NCBI RefSeq assembly: GCF_001704415.2
Contig: NC_030826.1
Coordinates: 59,725,362-59,789,361 of the forward strand
Source of the DNA: Capra hircus
Taxonomy: Eukaryota > Chordata > Mammalia > Artiodactyla > Bovidae
DNA length: 64,000 nt
Direction: 5' to 3'
The translations under genes and the position numbers were made by a program. The notes beneath the pieces were generated by a model that had not been told where the DNA came from, did no database searches, and saw only the letters and a program-made list of their open reading frames with translations. Numbering within the stretch: the first letter of the stretch is position 1; every line of letters begins with the position of its first letter. Below are positions 44,363-55,278 of this stretch, piece after piece.

Positions 44363-45083
44363 GCAGGTGAATGTTTCAAAGCGCTAGTGAGAACCTCCAA
44401 AGGCTGAAAATTCTAAATCCAAAGTTGACTCTTTAAATCATAAAGCAGCTGTATTTGTTGAGACAGTATAATTAACACATTGTATTGAATCCTTCTTAGC
44501 ATGGTGTGTGATTTAAACGGTTAGACATACGGTATGTGGCTCTTGATTTTAACTCTTACCCTGTATTCCACAAATGTTAGGAAAGCACCTTCTGCTTGTT
44601 TGTATCTGTCTTTGTCCAGGAAGAGTTTTTGGTGCATTTGGAGGGATGGTGGACCAACCTGAAGGCTTAGAGGGGCTGGGATCAGTGAAACACCGAGAGT
44701 TCATGAAGACTCACAGCCCTCATCTGTATCTCTTAATCTAATAAAAGAGAGAGGATTGTTTGGCCTTTGAGAATGCTTCCAGTTACAGGGCAGCAATACT
44801 GTCTAGCCCTCTGTCTCCAGAGCAGTGTCAATAGATAAGAAGTATTAACAGTAGGAATTCAATCTAATTTACAATGCGATTTTTTTTTTTCATTTCGTCC
44901 CTGAAAACCAGAGAAGTATTTTGTATTAGCACAGCCTTCTCTAATCTAGTGCCAAAATTCACAAGAGCTAGGGTAGATCACAGGTGGCTAGAAATGTCTT
45001 AAACATTTCAGGGGATGTTCTCCCTATTTTGAACAGTATTCATAAACATTTCAAAGTTCTCTTTGAGGTTAGACTTGAACATG
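44363..45083. other. Unique stretch, no feature recognised
   Basis: Poly-T occurs at ~44881-44890; nothing else is recognised. Confidence 0.4.
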
Positions 45084-45092
45084 CCTTTCTTT

Positions 45093-45306
45093 TGCTGTTG
45101 TTATTTAGCCGCTAAGTCGTGTCCGACTCTTTGTGACCCCATGGACTGTAGCCTGCCAGACTTGTCTGTCCATGGGATTTCCCAGGCAAGAATACTGGAG
45201 ACAGTTGCCATATCCTTCTCCAGGAGATCTTCCTGATCCAGGGATCAAACCCATGTCTCCTGCCTTGCAGGTAGATTCCTTACTGCTGAGCCATGGGGGA
45301 ATCCCA
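45093..45306 (-). mobile_element. Bov-tA SINE, full length
   Basis: It runs from the reversed 3' end with (GTT)-type tail (gctgttgttatttagccgct) to the reversed head (gagccatgggggaatccc). Short duplications cctttctt flank it (45084 and 45307). Confidence 0.92.
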
Positions 45307-45369
45307 CCTTTCTTCTATAAGAGTCTTGAAATCTGCAGGTGTGATGATAATTATTCTTTCTCTATTTAA

Positions 45370-45620
45370 CTACACTGGATCTTACTTACAGCAAGTGGGC
45401 TTAGTTGCCCTGAAGCACGTGGGATCTTAGTTCCCAGAGGAGGGGTCAAACCCGTACTGCCCGAATTGCAAAGCACTGGATCTCCACGGTGATCATGAGT
45501 TTGAGCAAGCTCCGGGGGTCGGTGATAGACAGGGAAGCCTGGTTTGCTGCTGTCCATGGGTCGCAAAGATTCAGACACGACTGAGTGACTGAACTGAACT
45601 GTGATCACCAGGGAAGTCCC
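45370..45620 (-). mobile_element. CHR-type SINE split by a BovB end
   Basis: The reversed body (acgtgggatcttagttccca, gaggggtcaaacccgtactg) is interrupted at 45496 and the reversed head resumes at 45601 (accagggaagtcccc). Confidence 0.88.
45496..45600 (+). mobile_element. BovB 105-bp 3' end nested in a CHR SINE
   Basis: It starts tgagtttgagcaagctccgg and ends gactgagtgactgaactgaact with a (GAACT)-type tail. Seven-bp duplications gtgatca lie at 45489-45495 and 45601-45607. It is one of the shortest BovB insertions in the window. Confidence 0.92.
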
Positions 45621-46614
45621 CGATATTTATTCTTGATGTCACCTTCTGATACGAAGTGATGGATTCCAGAGACGTGTTACAACAATATTGACTGATGCTT
45701 TTTCCCCTGAGCACTACATCTTGTCTTCATGTTTGTTCTGGCAGAGAATGATTTAACTGGCCGGCTCCAGAGAGATTTCAATTTGCAAGGGAAAGGAGTA
45801 GTCTGTGAACTTGCCTGCACACCTATTAATATTTTCAAAACACAGGCCCTTCATCCCTGCTCTGTATCAGATGGTCAACGCATACACTGTCTGGACTGAT
45901 GTTGTGGGTGAGACCGATAGCGGGCCCTGCTTTTATGCAGCCGCTTCGAACAGCAAGCGTTCATTTTGCAGCAGAAAGAGCAGAATCAATACCAACGCTG
46001 GAAACAGTCCCATGGCTTTGCTTGCATTGGGTGGAACAGATAATGTGGTTGTTTATGAAATCACAAACCATGCGTATCCTGCCTCATCTAGTTCTGAAAT
46101 TCAGTGACAGAGTGATGCAAGGGACTCTCCAGCAACTGAAATAATAGCATTAATACAACACCTCAGATTCGTTTGTTGCCTCGTGAAATGAAATGCTACT
46201 TGCGTGCCTGTTGATGTGTCAAAAATGGGATGATTTGTCAGAAGCGGGACAACTCTGTTCTCCTTTGCCAAAATGAAAAGAAGCTCTTATCTTGAGTCTT
46301 CTGTTTACCCCCAACCCCTAAAGACAGCCAAGTTTGGATAAAGAGGGTCTGCCAACATTCGATCCCATCCATGAGATGAATTAGGAAATTCTTCGAAGTC
46401 TTACTAAGGAGCATCATTGAAATTCTTCAGGGTTTTAAAAAAAAACATAAGAGTGTAGATGAATGTATTCAATTCTTTCTTTCTGTCTCAACAAAACTAA
46501 ATTTCAGCTCTGAAAGGAACGTATTTGATTGTCTTCTGTGTCTGAAACTTTTAAATATTTGCATATATCATTTCATTTTCAGCTGAGTCAATAGAGGCTG
46601 ATCATCTATACTAA
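45621..46614. other. Unique stretch, no repeat recognised
   Basis: The frame 45805-46107 (101 codons, plus) lies here; I recognise no domain or start context. An A-run at ~46437-46446 is the only simple repeat. Confidence 0.4.
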
Positions 46615-46818
46615 GCGTCAGCAAGCATTTTTCTTTAAGGGCCAGGTAGTCAGTATCTTAAGTTTTCGGGGCCTCATTTGGTCTCTGTCAGCACAATTCA
46701 ACTCTGTAATAGTAGCTCAAAGGCAGTCATAGACGATAAGAAAAAAATAAGGATGGCTGTGTGTTCCATAAACGGTTATTTACAAAAACAGGCTTTTTGG
46801 CTTACAGGCCCTTGATCT
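46615..46818. mobile_element. Ancient hAT (Charlie-type) DNA transposon relic
   Basis: The text gtcagcaagcatttttcttt, agggccaggtagtcagtatc, ttggtctctgtcagcacaat and tatttacaaaaacaggcttt matches, in order, a common mammalian hAT/MER element. Divergence is high and the ends are not sharp. Confidence 0.7.
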
Positions 46819-47323
46819 ATACATACATAAAACTGTGAGAATAATTACTTTGCGGTTCTTGACAACCTCACTCTCATAAATGTGATCAAAAGATTTTTAG
46901 ACTAGTACCCTGAGATATGTAAAATCCTCAACAATGGCCACTTGAGAAAAATTCTTTTAAGGAAGTAAGCATGTTTTCCAATGGAAAACATGTATTCTAA
47001 AATATATACTCCATAAGGACAACTATCTCCCCCTCTCAAAAACTACCAATTTTTTTTTCTAGAAAATGCTCATTGTAATGACTGTTTACCCTGTTCAAGG
47101 TTCTGGGAATTTTCCAGGCTTTGTGTTAAAGCCAAATAGAGTGAATTTATCAGCGAGTGCTACACCATGATGGCAGAGATGAATGCCCCATTCAAACCTA
47201 TGATGGGTTTGACTCTTCTACAGTCTCTTTCCAAAAGAGCTCCATCTGAAAAGGACAAAATCCGGTGGGAAGAAGGTGCCTTGCTTTACTGCATCACTGT
47301 GTCTATCTACCCCAAGAATGGTC
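46819..47323. other. Unique stretch, no feature recognised
   Basis: A small imperfect palindrome stands at ~46972-46990 (tgttttccaatggaaaaca); nothing else is recognised. Confidence 0.4.
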
Positions 47324-47479
47324 ACCTGCCAGGCCCCTCTGTCCATGGGATTCTCCAGGTAAGAATACTGGAGTGAGTATCCATTCTCTTCTCCAGGGGA
47401 TCTTCCCAACCCAGGGATTGAACCTGGGTCTCCTGCATGTCAGGCAGATTCTTTACCATCTGAGCCATCAGGGAAGTCC
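47324..47479 (-). mobile_element. Bov-tA SINE, 3' end missing
   Basis: It begins inside the core (cctgccaggcccctctgtcc) and retains the reversed B box (gggattgaacc) and head (gagccatcagggaagtcc). The part normally at the 3' end is absent, which a simple 5' truncation does not explain. Confidence 0.9.
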
Positions 47480-47737
47480 ATCTATTTCATAACACAGTGC
47501 AGAGGAGAAGTGAAAGACAAAGAAAAGACAAAGTGAAATTTCCAGTCTGGATATTTATTGTCATACAGAGAATCTTTTACTCAACTATTCATCAGAAAGA
47601 CAGGAAGGAAAGAAGATGAAAAAACTATCAGCGAAATCTGTCTTTTTATAAATGTATTTCTTTTTCCTGGGTAAGGTTTTGGAAGATAAAAAGGATTTTG
47701 GGGGATGTGAGTTTGGGAGATAAAGGCGGTTTAGATT

Positions 47738-47933
47738 AGTAGCTTTTTTACTTAAACCATTTTTTTTTTTTAAGTTACATTACAAATGAAAAAGGGAGTG
47801 AGGTGTGCTGTGCTGAGGTAGACTACAATTATTTGCAGTAGCTTTTTTACTTAAACCATTTTTTTTTAAGTTACATTACAAACGAAAAAGGGAGTGAGGT
47901 GTGCTGTGCTGAGGTGGACTACAATTATTTGCA
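47738..47933. repeat. Recent tandem duplication of a ~97-bp unique segment
   Basis: Copy 1 (47738-47836, 99 bp) and copy 2 (47837-47933) both run from agtagcttttttacttaaac to acaattatttgca. They differ by a shorter T-run (about 12 versus 9) and two transitions (aatgaaaaag/aacgaaaaag; gaggtaga/gaggtgga). Confidence 0.96.
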
Positions 47934-48526
47934 TCCAGATGTGGCTGTGGGGCAATTTTTTCACCTATGATATTAATAAAATCAGGGTCTTGTGATTCAT
48001 GGTAATGGAGTATTACATAGAACCACAAAGGAATGATACTGGTGTGAAGAAGCTATTTATTTAAAAAAAAAAAAAAAAGCATATACTGTGCTGTTCTGAA
48101 GGAAGGACACGCTGTTCAAAAATACTGAAAAAGTAAGTGAGCACGTGTTATTCAAGGGTTACTATATCAGAAGAACACCGCTAATTGCCGAAAGGTGACC
48201 TTAACAGAACAGGTAGGGCAGATACAAAAATTTCTCTGTGACTCAAATGCTTGGTTAGAACAACTGTCATTTGAAATGGCTCACGATTCCCCAGGATCGG
48301 CGATCTGTATGTCAGTGTGCCATTCCAGGCTACATCTAGTTGCTGACGAAATACAAAGGGCTTTTCATACAGAAATTTCTTTCATCCCTTTTTGAACTTG
48401 AAAGGGAGAACACGAGGAGGAAATGCCATTTCCTTCCTTAGATGTTTACGACTGAGTGGGCTTCTTTAGCGAGGGATAAAATCGCTTTGCTAAAGAAATC
48501 CTCCTTTGAGAATAACTGGAGGTCAT
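47934..48526. other. Unique stretch with poly-A
   Basis: Poly-A occupies ~48062-48078; nothing else is recognised. Confidence 0.4.
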
Positions 48527-48772
48527 GATGCTGTTGCTGCTGCTCATCACTAAGCCGTGTCCGACTCTCTGCGACCCCAGGGACTGCAGCGCGCCAGGCT
48601 TCCCTGCCCTTCACTGTCTCCAGAGTTTGCTCAGACTCATTTCCGTTGAGTGGATGGTGCCATCCAACCACCCTCCCGTCGCCCCCTTCTCCTCCTGCCC
48701 TCAGTCTTTCCCAGCATCGGGGGCTTTTCCAGTGAGTCTGCTCTTTGCATCAGGTGGCCAAAGTACTGGAGC
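48527..48772 (-). mobile_element. BovB LINE, 5' truncated
   Basis: Reversed (AGC)n-type tail (gctgttgctgctgctc), then cagcgcgccaggcttccctg, and ggccaaagtactggagctca at the truncation point. Confidence 0.92.
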
Positions 48773-49559
48773 TCAATACGCAGGGCTGGAGGTCAGTGCT
48801 GCATGCTTAAGAAATGGAGAAGTTGTGCAATTTCAAAGGAAGTTTGCAATAAAAAGGTTGAAGAGAAAACAAAACAAAAAACTAAAAAAAAAACAAAAAA
48901 AAAAGTTGGAGAGCTAACCAGTTGGCAATGGCTTTGACTTTACAGCAAAATCGTGAATCTGTGTGATTTATGCAGTCTTCTTTTCTGGATCAAACCTTTA
49001 GTCTCTGTAATTCAGAACAAAGGTATTTATCACAATGTATGCTCTTTTCAGGTTATTTTTTGTGTCTCTCAGGCTATATACCTAAAAGGACATATCTTTC
49101 AAGTAAATATCCTCCAAAATAAGAGAGAGAGAGAGCCATCTTTACACAAAGGAATATTTTGATCTTACTCACAATGTCAAACCTCAATATTTCTCATCAA
49201 CCTGAGAAATGGATCTCAGTTTAAGATCAAAAAAAAAAAAAAAAAAAAAGGCAGCCCTTTATATGTTTTGGGAACCCAGCTATCGTTCTTCATTGGTTTA
49301 TAGATTTTAATATAGCCACTCTATATAGATTTTAATCTATCTGTAAATCTATAAATTTAGAATCTACATAGAGATTTTAATATATTCTCTAAAGCAAATC
49401 TGAATGTCATACATGTAAATATTTACAGATATGTCATTAGTCACAATAATTAGTGAGTTAATTTATGTTTTGTCAAGTCAACAGGAAATTTGGGGGAGCT
49501 GACTAAGCTATTTCACCCTTCTGCAGTTCTTGAAATAATGTATTTTAAGTGTCTTCTTT
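48773..49559. other. Unique stretch with A-rich and AT-rich tracts
   Basis: An (A5-10 C)n run lies at ~48868-48904, (GA)n at ~49123-49132 and poly-A at ~49229-49249. At 49300-49395 the phrase atagattttaat recurs with its inverted form, giving a local AT-rich repeat. Confidence 0.5.
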
Positions 49560-49569
49560 AGCCTGGAAG

Positions 49570-49786
49570 TGCCTCCCCAGTTCCCCAAATGGGTAAAGAA
49601 TCTGCCTGCAACGCAAGAGACAGGAAATGCAGGTTCCATCCCGGGGTAGTGAAAAGCTTCTGGAGGAGGAAATGGCAACCCACTCCAGGGTCCTTGCCTG
49701 AAAAATCCCATGGACAGAGGAGCCTGGAGGGCTAGAGTCCATGAGGTCGCAAAGATTCAAACACCCAGTGACAGAGCGGTGGAATC
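49570..49786 (+). mobile_element. Bov-tA SINE
   Basis: Duplications agcctggaag (49560-49569) and agcctggaaa (49787-49796) match 9 of 10. The head is degraded (cctccccagttccccaaatg); the core and 3' end are clear. Confidence 0.92.
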
Positions 49787-49796
49787 AGCCTGGAAA

Positions 49797-50695
49797 GCGA
49801 GGTGTGCAGAGAGACGGGGAGCAAATGCAGTGGCCGGGCCAGAGCTCTTTACGTTTCCCTCAGCTGGACTCTGAGATACCCACGAAGCTCCCTGGTCCTT
49901 TTCTCGTCTGAACGTTAAAGGCTGACCTCTCAGGAGAAGCACAGACACGGTCAGGAGTCAAGGAAGAAAGTGGACGGTGTCTGGGTGATGCACACTTAAG
50001 AGGAACATCTCACAATGGGAGGAAGCGAAGCAGCTTTCTTACAGGCATTCTATCTTAAAATAATGCCTCACTGCACCATATGATGAAAGCTCTTCAGAGT
50101 GCAGAATGTGAGTCACGATGGAAACTCCTTTAACTGAATGGCATGGAAAATGGCCCCAGGGGCTGCTAGGGAAGTGCCTGGGTAATCACATGTTATCAGA
50201 ACCACCTCACTGTCAACTTGTCTAAAACCCAGGACTCAGAGCTAGCTTTAATGCTAGTGAACTCCATCGGGAAACAAATCATTTTACTGAAATAGAAACG
50301 TGCCACCCATAAAAATAATCAAATGGACTCTGCTTTCAGAGGGGTTTCTTGTGGTTCTTTTAATAGTCGGCTCCTTGGGAAAGGCAGGGGAGAGTGAAAA
50401 GGAATCCATATAAAATGAACATACACAGGTTTATTTTGTAGAAGAGATGCTGATGTAAAATAGTTTTGGTGGAGTGATGGGGTTTTTAGAATTTTAATTT
50501 AGCAGTTGTCTGAGATTCAGTAGTTTAAATGCTTGAAACAACTTTTCACGGTTATTTCTAATAATTCTTGTCATATTTCTGCAGATTTTGAGAGTCTATT
50601 CAGGTAGAACTTTGTTTTATTTAAGTGATGAGTCCCACTCAGAAATTTTAGGCTCCAGTTTAAGAAAGGGAAATATAGGAAATATATCTTTTAAC
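49797..50695. other. Unique stretch, no feature recognised
   Basis: Nothing recognised over about 0.9 kb. Confidence 0.4.
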
Positions 50696-50892
50696 AGCAA
50701 TCCCCAACATTTTTGGCATCAAGACCAGTTTCGTGGAAGATAGTTTTTCCAAGGATCAAGGTCGGGGTGAGAGGGATGGTCTGGGGATGATTCAAGCACA
50801 TTGCATTTTTTGTGCACTTTACTTCTATATTATTACGTCAGCACCACCTCGGATCATCAGGCATTGGATTCGGTAGGCTGGGGACCCCTGAT
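50696..50892. mobile_element. hAT-Charlie (MER1-like) DNA transposon
   Basis: The ends form an inverted pair: cagcaatccccaacattttt against ggctggggacccctg. Internal blocks ccagtttcgtggaagatagt, gggatgattcaagcacattg and cacctcggatcatcaggcat fit this non-autonomous family. Confidence 0.75.
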
Positions 50893-50896
50893 TTAA

Positions 50897-50898
<2 letters not shown>

Positions 50899-50928
<30 letters not shown>
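50899..50928. repeat. (CA)n dinucleotide microsatellite
   Basis: About 14 uninterrupted CA units, preceded by a CGCG step, directly follow the hAT relic. Its length makes it likely to be polymorphic. Confidence 0.97.
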
Positions 50929-50930
50929 GT

Positions 50931-51371
50931 CAAATCCATACACACTCTAGAAGACAGAAGAATACAGAGTGTCCCAGTGTGTGTTTTTGAAGAGACGTGT
51001 ATCGCACACACTGAGGAGTTACTACATGCTTGGAAGACCTGACGTTATGTAGCATACTACACCCATTATTTCAGTAATGAAATGTTGCCACTTAACGACT
51101 CATGTTGCTCACACACTCTTCTGAGAGCCCCACACACTGGGTCCTGAGGATGTTTAAAGCAGAGACTCGGTCCCCACAGCGGCTGCCCGGCTCTGATCCT
51201 AGGAAACCCTTCTTTCAAGTGGACGAATGGAGGGGCATCAGAGAGGCACGGCTGCTCTTTGTCATCACTGTGACGAGAAAGACTTTTAAAAAGGTGGCTC
51301 TGAAGATGAGCAGAGGTTTCCTGTTATCAGATCTGCCTCTAGGAGGGCATCTTCCAAAGCCTGCTGATTAT
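50931..51371. other. Unique stretch, no feature recognised
   Basis: Nothing recognised. The 185-codon frame 51102-51659 runs through this stretch and the CHR SINE beyond, so it is not a plausible gene. Confidence 0.4.
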
Positions 51372-51515
51372 TGCGACCTCCCTGGTGGTCTGGTAGCTAA
51401 AACTTTGAGCTCCCAGTGGGGGATGTGGGGGGAGGCACTGGCTCAATCCCTGGTCGGGGAACTAAGATTCCTACCTTCCTCACGGTGTGACCAAAATGAA
51501 TATATTAATAAACAA
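51372..51515 (+). mobile_element. CHR-type SINE
   Basis: Head gcgacctccctggtggtctg, B-box region ctcaatccctggtcggggaa and actaagattcctaccttcct lead to an A/T-rich tail (gaatatattaataaac). Confidence 0.85.
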
Positions 51516-51984
51516 AACAGATGTTGTATTGCTAAAGCAAACAAAAAGAGTCTATTGATTATTAAGCTGTGCTCCATGCACCGAGTGGGAAGCAGGTCTG
51601 AAATGATGTGTGTATATGTCTGCGTGGGGAGGAGCCATCCTAATTACAAAAATGTTTGAAGAAGGTTTCTAAAGTTGCCAACTCAGAAACCGTGACCTTT
51701 GTGTCTGATTGGTCGTAAAATACGAAACCAATGAGATCTAATCCAACGAGTCATCAGCTGTTTGAACCCCACTGCATTCTTGTTATCACAATGGCTTTGA
51801 GTATTTGCTGGAGAGATTACTAAATATTTATACAGATGATTCAATGGCCAATTCAGTAACAGATGATTCACTACTGTTCACAAAGCAAAGCGCTTACGAG
51901 TTTAGTCTCTGAGGTATGCCTCTGCGATGCAGCTCAGCTCCTCATCCAGGCTGATCTCAAGACACGTGCAAGAAGCTTTAATGT
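51516..51984. other. Unique stretch, no feature recognised
   Basis: A short repeat attcagtaacagatgattca / acagatgattcaatggcc occurs near 51830-51870; nothing else is recognised. Confidence 0.4.
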
Positions 51985-52120
51985 CATGCTTTTCCGATCT
52001 GTAAAGTGGGGATAACAGAAATAGTTCATGAGGCTCTTGCCAAGATTCACTGTGATGACCCAGGAAATGCACTTAACAATGGTCAATACGGCTCAATTCT
52101 TACTTGTTGCATCGTTTATA
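51985..52120 (+). mobile_element. MIR SINE relic
   Basis: It contains the MIR core gatctgtaaagtggggataa and downstream text (aaatgcacttaacaatggtc) in the expected order. The tRNA-derived head is not visible. Confidence 0.75.
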
Positions 52121-52795
52121 ACACCAACATCATCATCCTTACCACTGCCCAATGCAAACGACCGCTTTCATTCATGTCTGACCACAAGCAAGTCTCCTTA
52201 CATTGCGGTCTGGTTCCTTGAGTTGTCTGCTCATTAACTCTAATGTAGCCCTCAAGACAGACAGAAAAAGAGAAGAAAAGGAAGGAAGGAAGGAGGAAAG
52301 AGAGAGGGAAAGCTCTTTTTTAACCAACCTGCACACGTTCGTACAGAGGGAGTGAGAGAGAAGGAGGAGGAGAGGGAGACAGAGGCCTGCTCTGCTTTCT
52401 GTTGCTCTGGCTATAAGCCCATATTCTTCAAATACTTTTTAACTAGTGTGATCTCTTCCCCATGCTGATCACTGTCTCCTAACGGTGCTACATTTTTTCC
52501 AACATCTCTTTACAGGAAAGTTACCCTGTATGGAACTTTCCAGATGTTCTAAAGTGTTTAAAAAATAATTAGTGAAGATAGCAAAGATCTAATAAAAGAG
52601 GAATTTGCTGTAAACCCTGGTCATTGTTATCCTATTCTTAGAAGTGGTTTTTTTTTCCCCCCATCTATTTGTCTGTGTGTGTGTTTAATTTAAATTATTA
52701 AACTTATTTGCCTTGAAAGTTTAATAGCAACTTCTGTGAAGGTTTTGTCTTCTGTTTTTCGATGGAGGAGAGGCCATGTGTATTTTGTGCATGTG
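52121..52795. other. Unique stretch with purine-rich tracts
   Basis: GA-rich runs of ~57 bp (52258-52314) and ~40 bp (52346-52386) lie 30 bp apart, one strand almost purely purine. A short (TG)n stands at ~52672-52684. Confidence 0.5.
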
Positions 52796-52806
52796 TTTAA
52801 ATTAAA

Positions 52807-52932
52807 TGGAGAAGGAAATGGCACCCACTCCAGTACTCTTGCCTGGAAAATCCCATGAACAGAGGATCCTGGTAGGCTACAGTCCATGGGGTCACAAAGA
52901 GTCGGACATGACTGAGTGACTTCACTTTCACT
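52807..52932 (+). mobile_element. Bov-tA/Bov-A SINE, 5' truncated, young
   Basis: Perfect 11-bp duplications tttaaattaaa lie at 52796-52806 and 52933-52943. It starts at the core (tggagaaggaaatggcaccc) and ends gacttcactttcac. Low divergence suggests a recent insertion. Confidence 0.95.
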
Positions 52933-52943
52933 TTTAAATTAAA

Positions 52944-53289
52944 GGTGAATAGAAAGTTCTTGTGTAACTTACTGGTTCAATTCGGTGATCAGTAACATTG
53001 CAAAATTAAGGTGGAGGAAGTTTAGAGAAAACTTTTATTTTTTTTCCTAAGGGTGACAACTTTTTTCCATGTCAAATGTTGTTTTATTTATTATAATACA
53101 GAACATTGTGAACGCATGAAACTGGCACTATTTAACTATCGGATTCCCTTATGCAAGAGAAATTATGTGCTGGAGTACTTACTGAGTGCTTTTGCACTCA
53201 ATATTCCTTAGTTTAAAAGCACAGTTTAAAACAGTATATACAATATAATCTCATTTAAAATTATTATCAATAATAATATGATAAATATG
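52944..53289. other. Unique AT-rich stretch
   Basis: Nothing recognised. Confidence 0.4.
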
Positions 53290-53480
53290 TGCAGGCTCAG
53301 CCTCCCAGTCTTGTTCCACTCTTTGCAACCCCATGGACTGTAGCCCATCAGGTTCCTCTGTCCATGGGATTCTCTAGGCAAGAATACTGGAGTGGGTTGC
53401 CATTTCCTTCTCCAGGGGATCTTCCCGACCCTGGGATCCAATTGGCACCTCCTTCATTGTTAGGATTCTTTACTGCCCGG
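53290..53480 (-). mobile_element. Bov-tA SINE
   Basis: The reversed 3' end (ggctcagcctcccagtcttg), core and a reversed but mutated B box (gggatccaatt) are present. The head is shortened (aggattctttactgcccggg). Confidence 0.9.
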
Positions 53481-53642
53481 GATGCAATATGCTAAACATA
53501 TGTGTATAAATTTATGCACGCATTAAAATGAGAGGAGTATATCAAACGGTTGTTCCAGTTGTCTTTGAGAAGCTATTTATAGAGGCCTTCATAATCGGCT
53601 CAGTTTTCTGTCATGTTTGAATAGTAAGTACATAGTGAATGT

Positions 53643-53777
53643 TTCGGAGGAGGCAATGGCACCCCGCTCCAGTACTCTGGCCTGGGAAATCCCGCAGATG
53701 GAGGAGCCTGGTGGGCTGCAGTCCATGGGGTCGCGCAGAGTCAGACACGACTGACGTGACCTAGCAGCAGCACCAGC
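53643..53777 (+). mobile_element. Bov-A2/Bov-tA SINE, 5' truncated, (AGC)n tail
   Basis: Nine-bp duplications agtgaatgt lie at 53634-53642 and 53778-53786. It starts in the core (ggaggaggcaatggcacccc) and ends gacctagcagcagcaccagc. Confidence 0.93.
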
Positions 53778-53989
53778 AGTGAATGTATACCACTTTTGAA
53801 GTAATTATGCTTCTAATCAGAAGGAAAACACAGAACCAAACCACGAAGCGCAGGATTAGTCTGTATTTGTAAAGCAATGCTTCCTCGTCTCATTTAGCAA
53901 AGCATTCATCAAAGGAATAGTAGCCTAAAGACTCAGCTACAGTCCAAACTTATTAATCTTTAGTCAATATACACTCACCAAAGGTAACT

Positions 53990-54370
53990 GACCATGAAGA
54001 AGTGCCACCAGCGAAAAAAACATACCCCAAAAGAGGCAGGTTTACATACAGCCTGCACTTTCTGGATCATGTTGAACTGTCCCAAAGCCCACTTTTCCAG
54101 GGAGGAAAAAGCCATGCCCAAGCCGTGGACTTTCAACTACCAAGCTCCACCCCTAGGAAATGTCCTGGGCAACCGTAGGGTATAGAAGCACCTGGTCTCC
54201 GAGCAACTGGAGTTCCGTTTCGCCTGCGGCTTCATAAATCATGAGACCCGGCCAACTCCTCCACTCGGGGAGACACCAGGTTCCCTTGAGAACACACTGT
54301 TCTGGCTGACGCTTTATCTGAATAAAGAGATCCTGTGCAACTCTGCGCCAGCACGGCAGATCAAAGGGAA
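53990..54370 (+). mobile_element. Possible LTR of an endogenous retrovirus, tentative
   Basis: The layout resembles a retroviral LTR: a GGCAACCG/TATA-like tract near 54170-54185, a GC-rich middle, and tgaataaagagatcctgtgc near 54318 with a polyadenylation signal. No proviral coding sequence follows. I cannot name a family; it may also be unrelated unique DNA. Confidence 0.3.
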
Positions 54371-54544
54371 CCTAGTGGCTACATTCTATGGCTGCATGGG
54401 TTCATGAACAACAAGGAGACCAATCCCCTACCAGTGGCTTTGAAACAATTCCACGTGCCTGAAATTCTGCTGTCATGCGTGCCCTGAAGACTGGCCTTCA
54501 TCAGAAGGACATGACGTAGCGCTGGAGTTGACAAGGTCCTCGAC

Positions 54545-54740
54545 TGGGGAATTGGACCACTGAGGTTCAAATCCTGGTCCATGTGTGACCTCGAGCGTCT
54601 CAACTCTGTGCCTCTATGCATTCTCATCGGGTGAGTGGGAGTAGTAACAGTACCTATCTCATCAGTTGCTAGGTGGGGTCGATGAGTTAATATTTGTAAA
54701 CACAAGAAGCCTGGACCATAATAAGAATGATAAAGTGCTT
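54545..54740 (+). mobile_element. MIR SINE, well preserved
   Basis: Text in MIR order: gaggttcaaatcctggtcca (B-box area), tgacctcgagcgtctcaact, agtagtaacagtacctatct and gatgagttaatatttgtaaa. This is the most complete MIR in the window. Confidence 0.88.
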
Positions 54741-55014
54741 ATTAAATTGAAAATGACCTGTCATGATGGTTTCAGTGATTTCTCTGGACCCTTAGAATTG
54801 GGTTCATTCCTCTATTTTGAAAGAATGCTAGGTAAAAAATTCAGATATGTTTCTGTAGGGGCACAAATAAGGGAACAATTGGTTCTGCTGGAGGAAGAAA
54901 AGGAAAATCATGTCAGCAGAGAGAGCACTGGGGTCCCAGCGTGCGTGAAAGCCTGTTTGGTCCAGAAAAGAAAAGGTGAGGCATTCCAGTGGAAACACCG
55001 AACGTGCAGTAGCA

Positions 55015-55253
55015 CACGATGTCGTTCAGCTGCTCAGGCGTGCGCAACTCTGCGACCCCACGGGCTGCAGCACACCAGGTTCCCCCGTCCTTCATTACCT
55101 CCCGGAGTTTGCTCAAACTCATGTCCATTGAGTCAGCGATGCCATCCAATCATCTCATTCTCTGTCTCCCCCTGTTCCTCCTGCCCTCAATTTGTCCCAG
55201 CATCAGGGTCTTCTCTACTGAGTCAGCTCTTGGCATCAGTTGGCCAAAGTGTT
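55015..55253 (-). mobile_element. BovB LINE, 5' truncated
   Basis: Reversed 3' end (atgtcgttcagctgctcagg) through catcagttggccaaagtgtt. It lies 25 bp from a Bov-tA in the same orientation. Confidence 0.9.
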
Positions 55254-55278
55254 ATTTCCTGGGTTGTATGTAATATGT

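Noticed and set aside
43589..44400. Overlapping long frames on both strands as a gene
   Set aside because: They coincide with GC-rich DNA and a CHR SINE. GC-rich sequence lacks stop codons by chance, and no domain is visible.
45805..46107. 101-codon frame as a small protein
   Set aside because: No signal peptide, domain or start context that I recognise; length is within chance expectation for 64 kb.
50931..51371. Exon candidate after the CA repeat
   Set aside because: The open frame starts inside the microsatellite flank and has low complexity; nothing supports splicing.
51102..51659. 185-codon open frame
   Set aside because: It crosses a CHR SINE and unique DNA with no recognisable domain or splice signal context.
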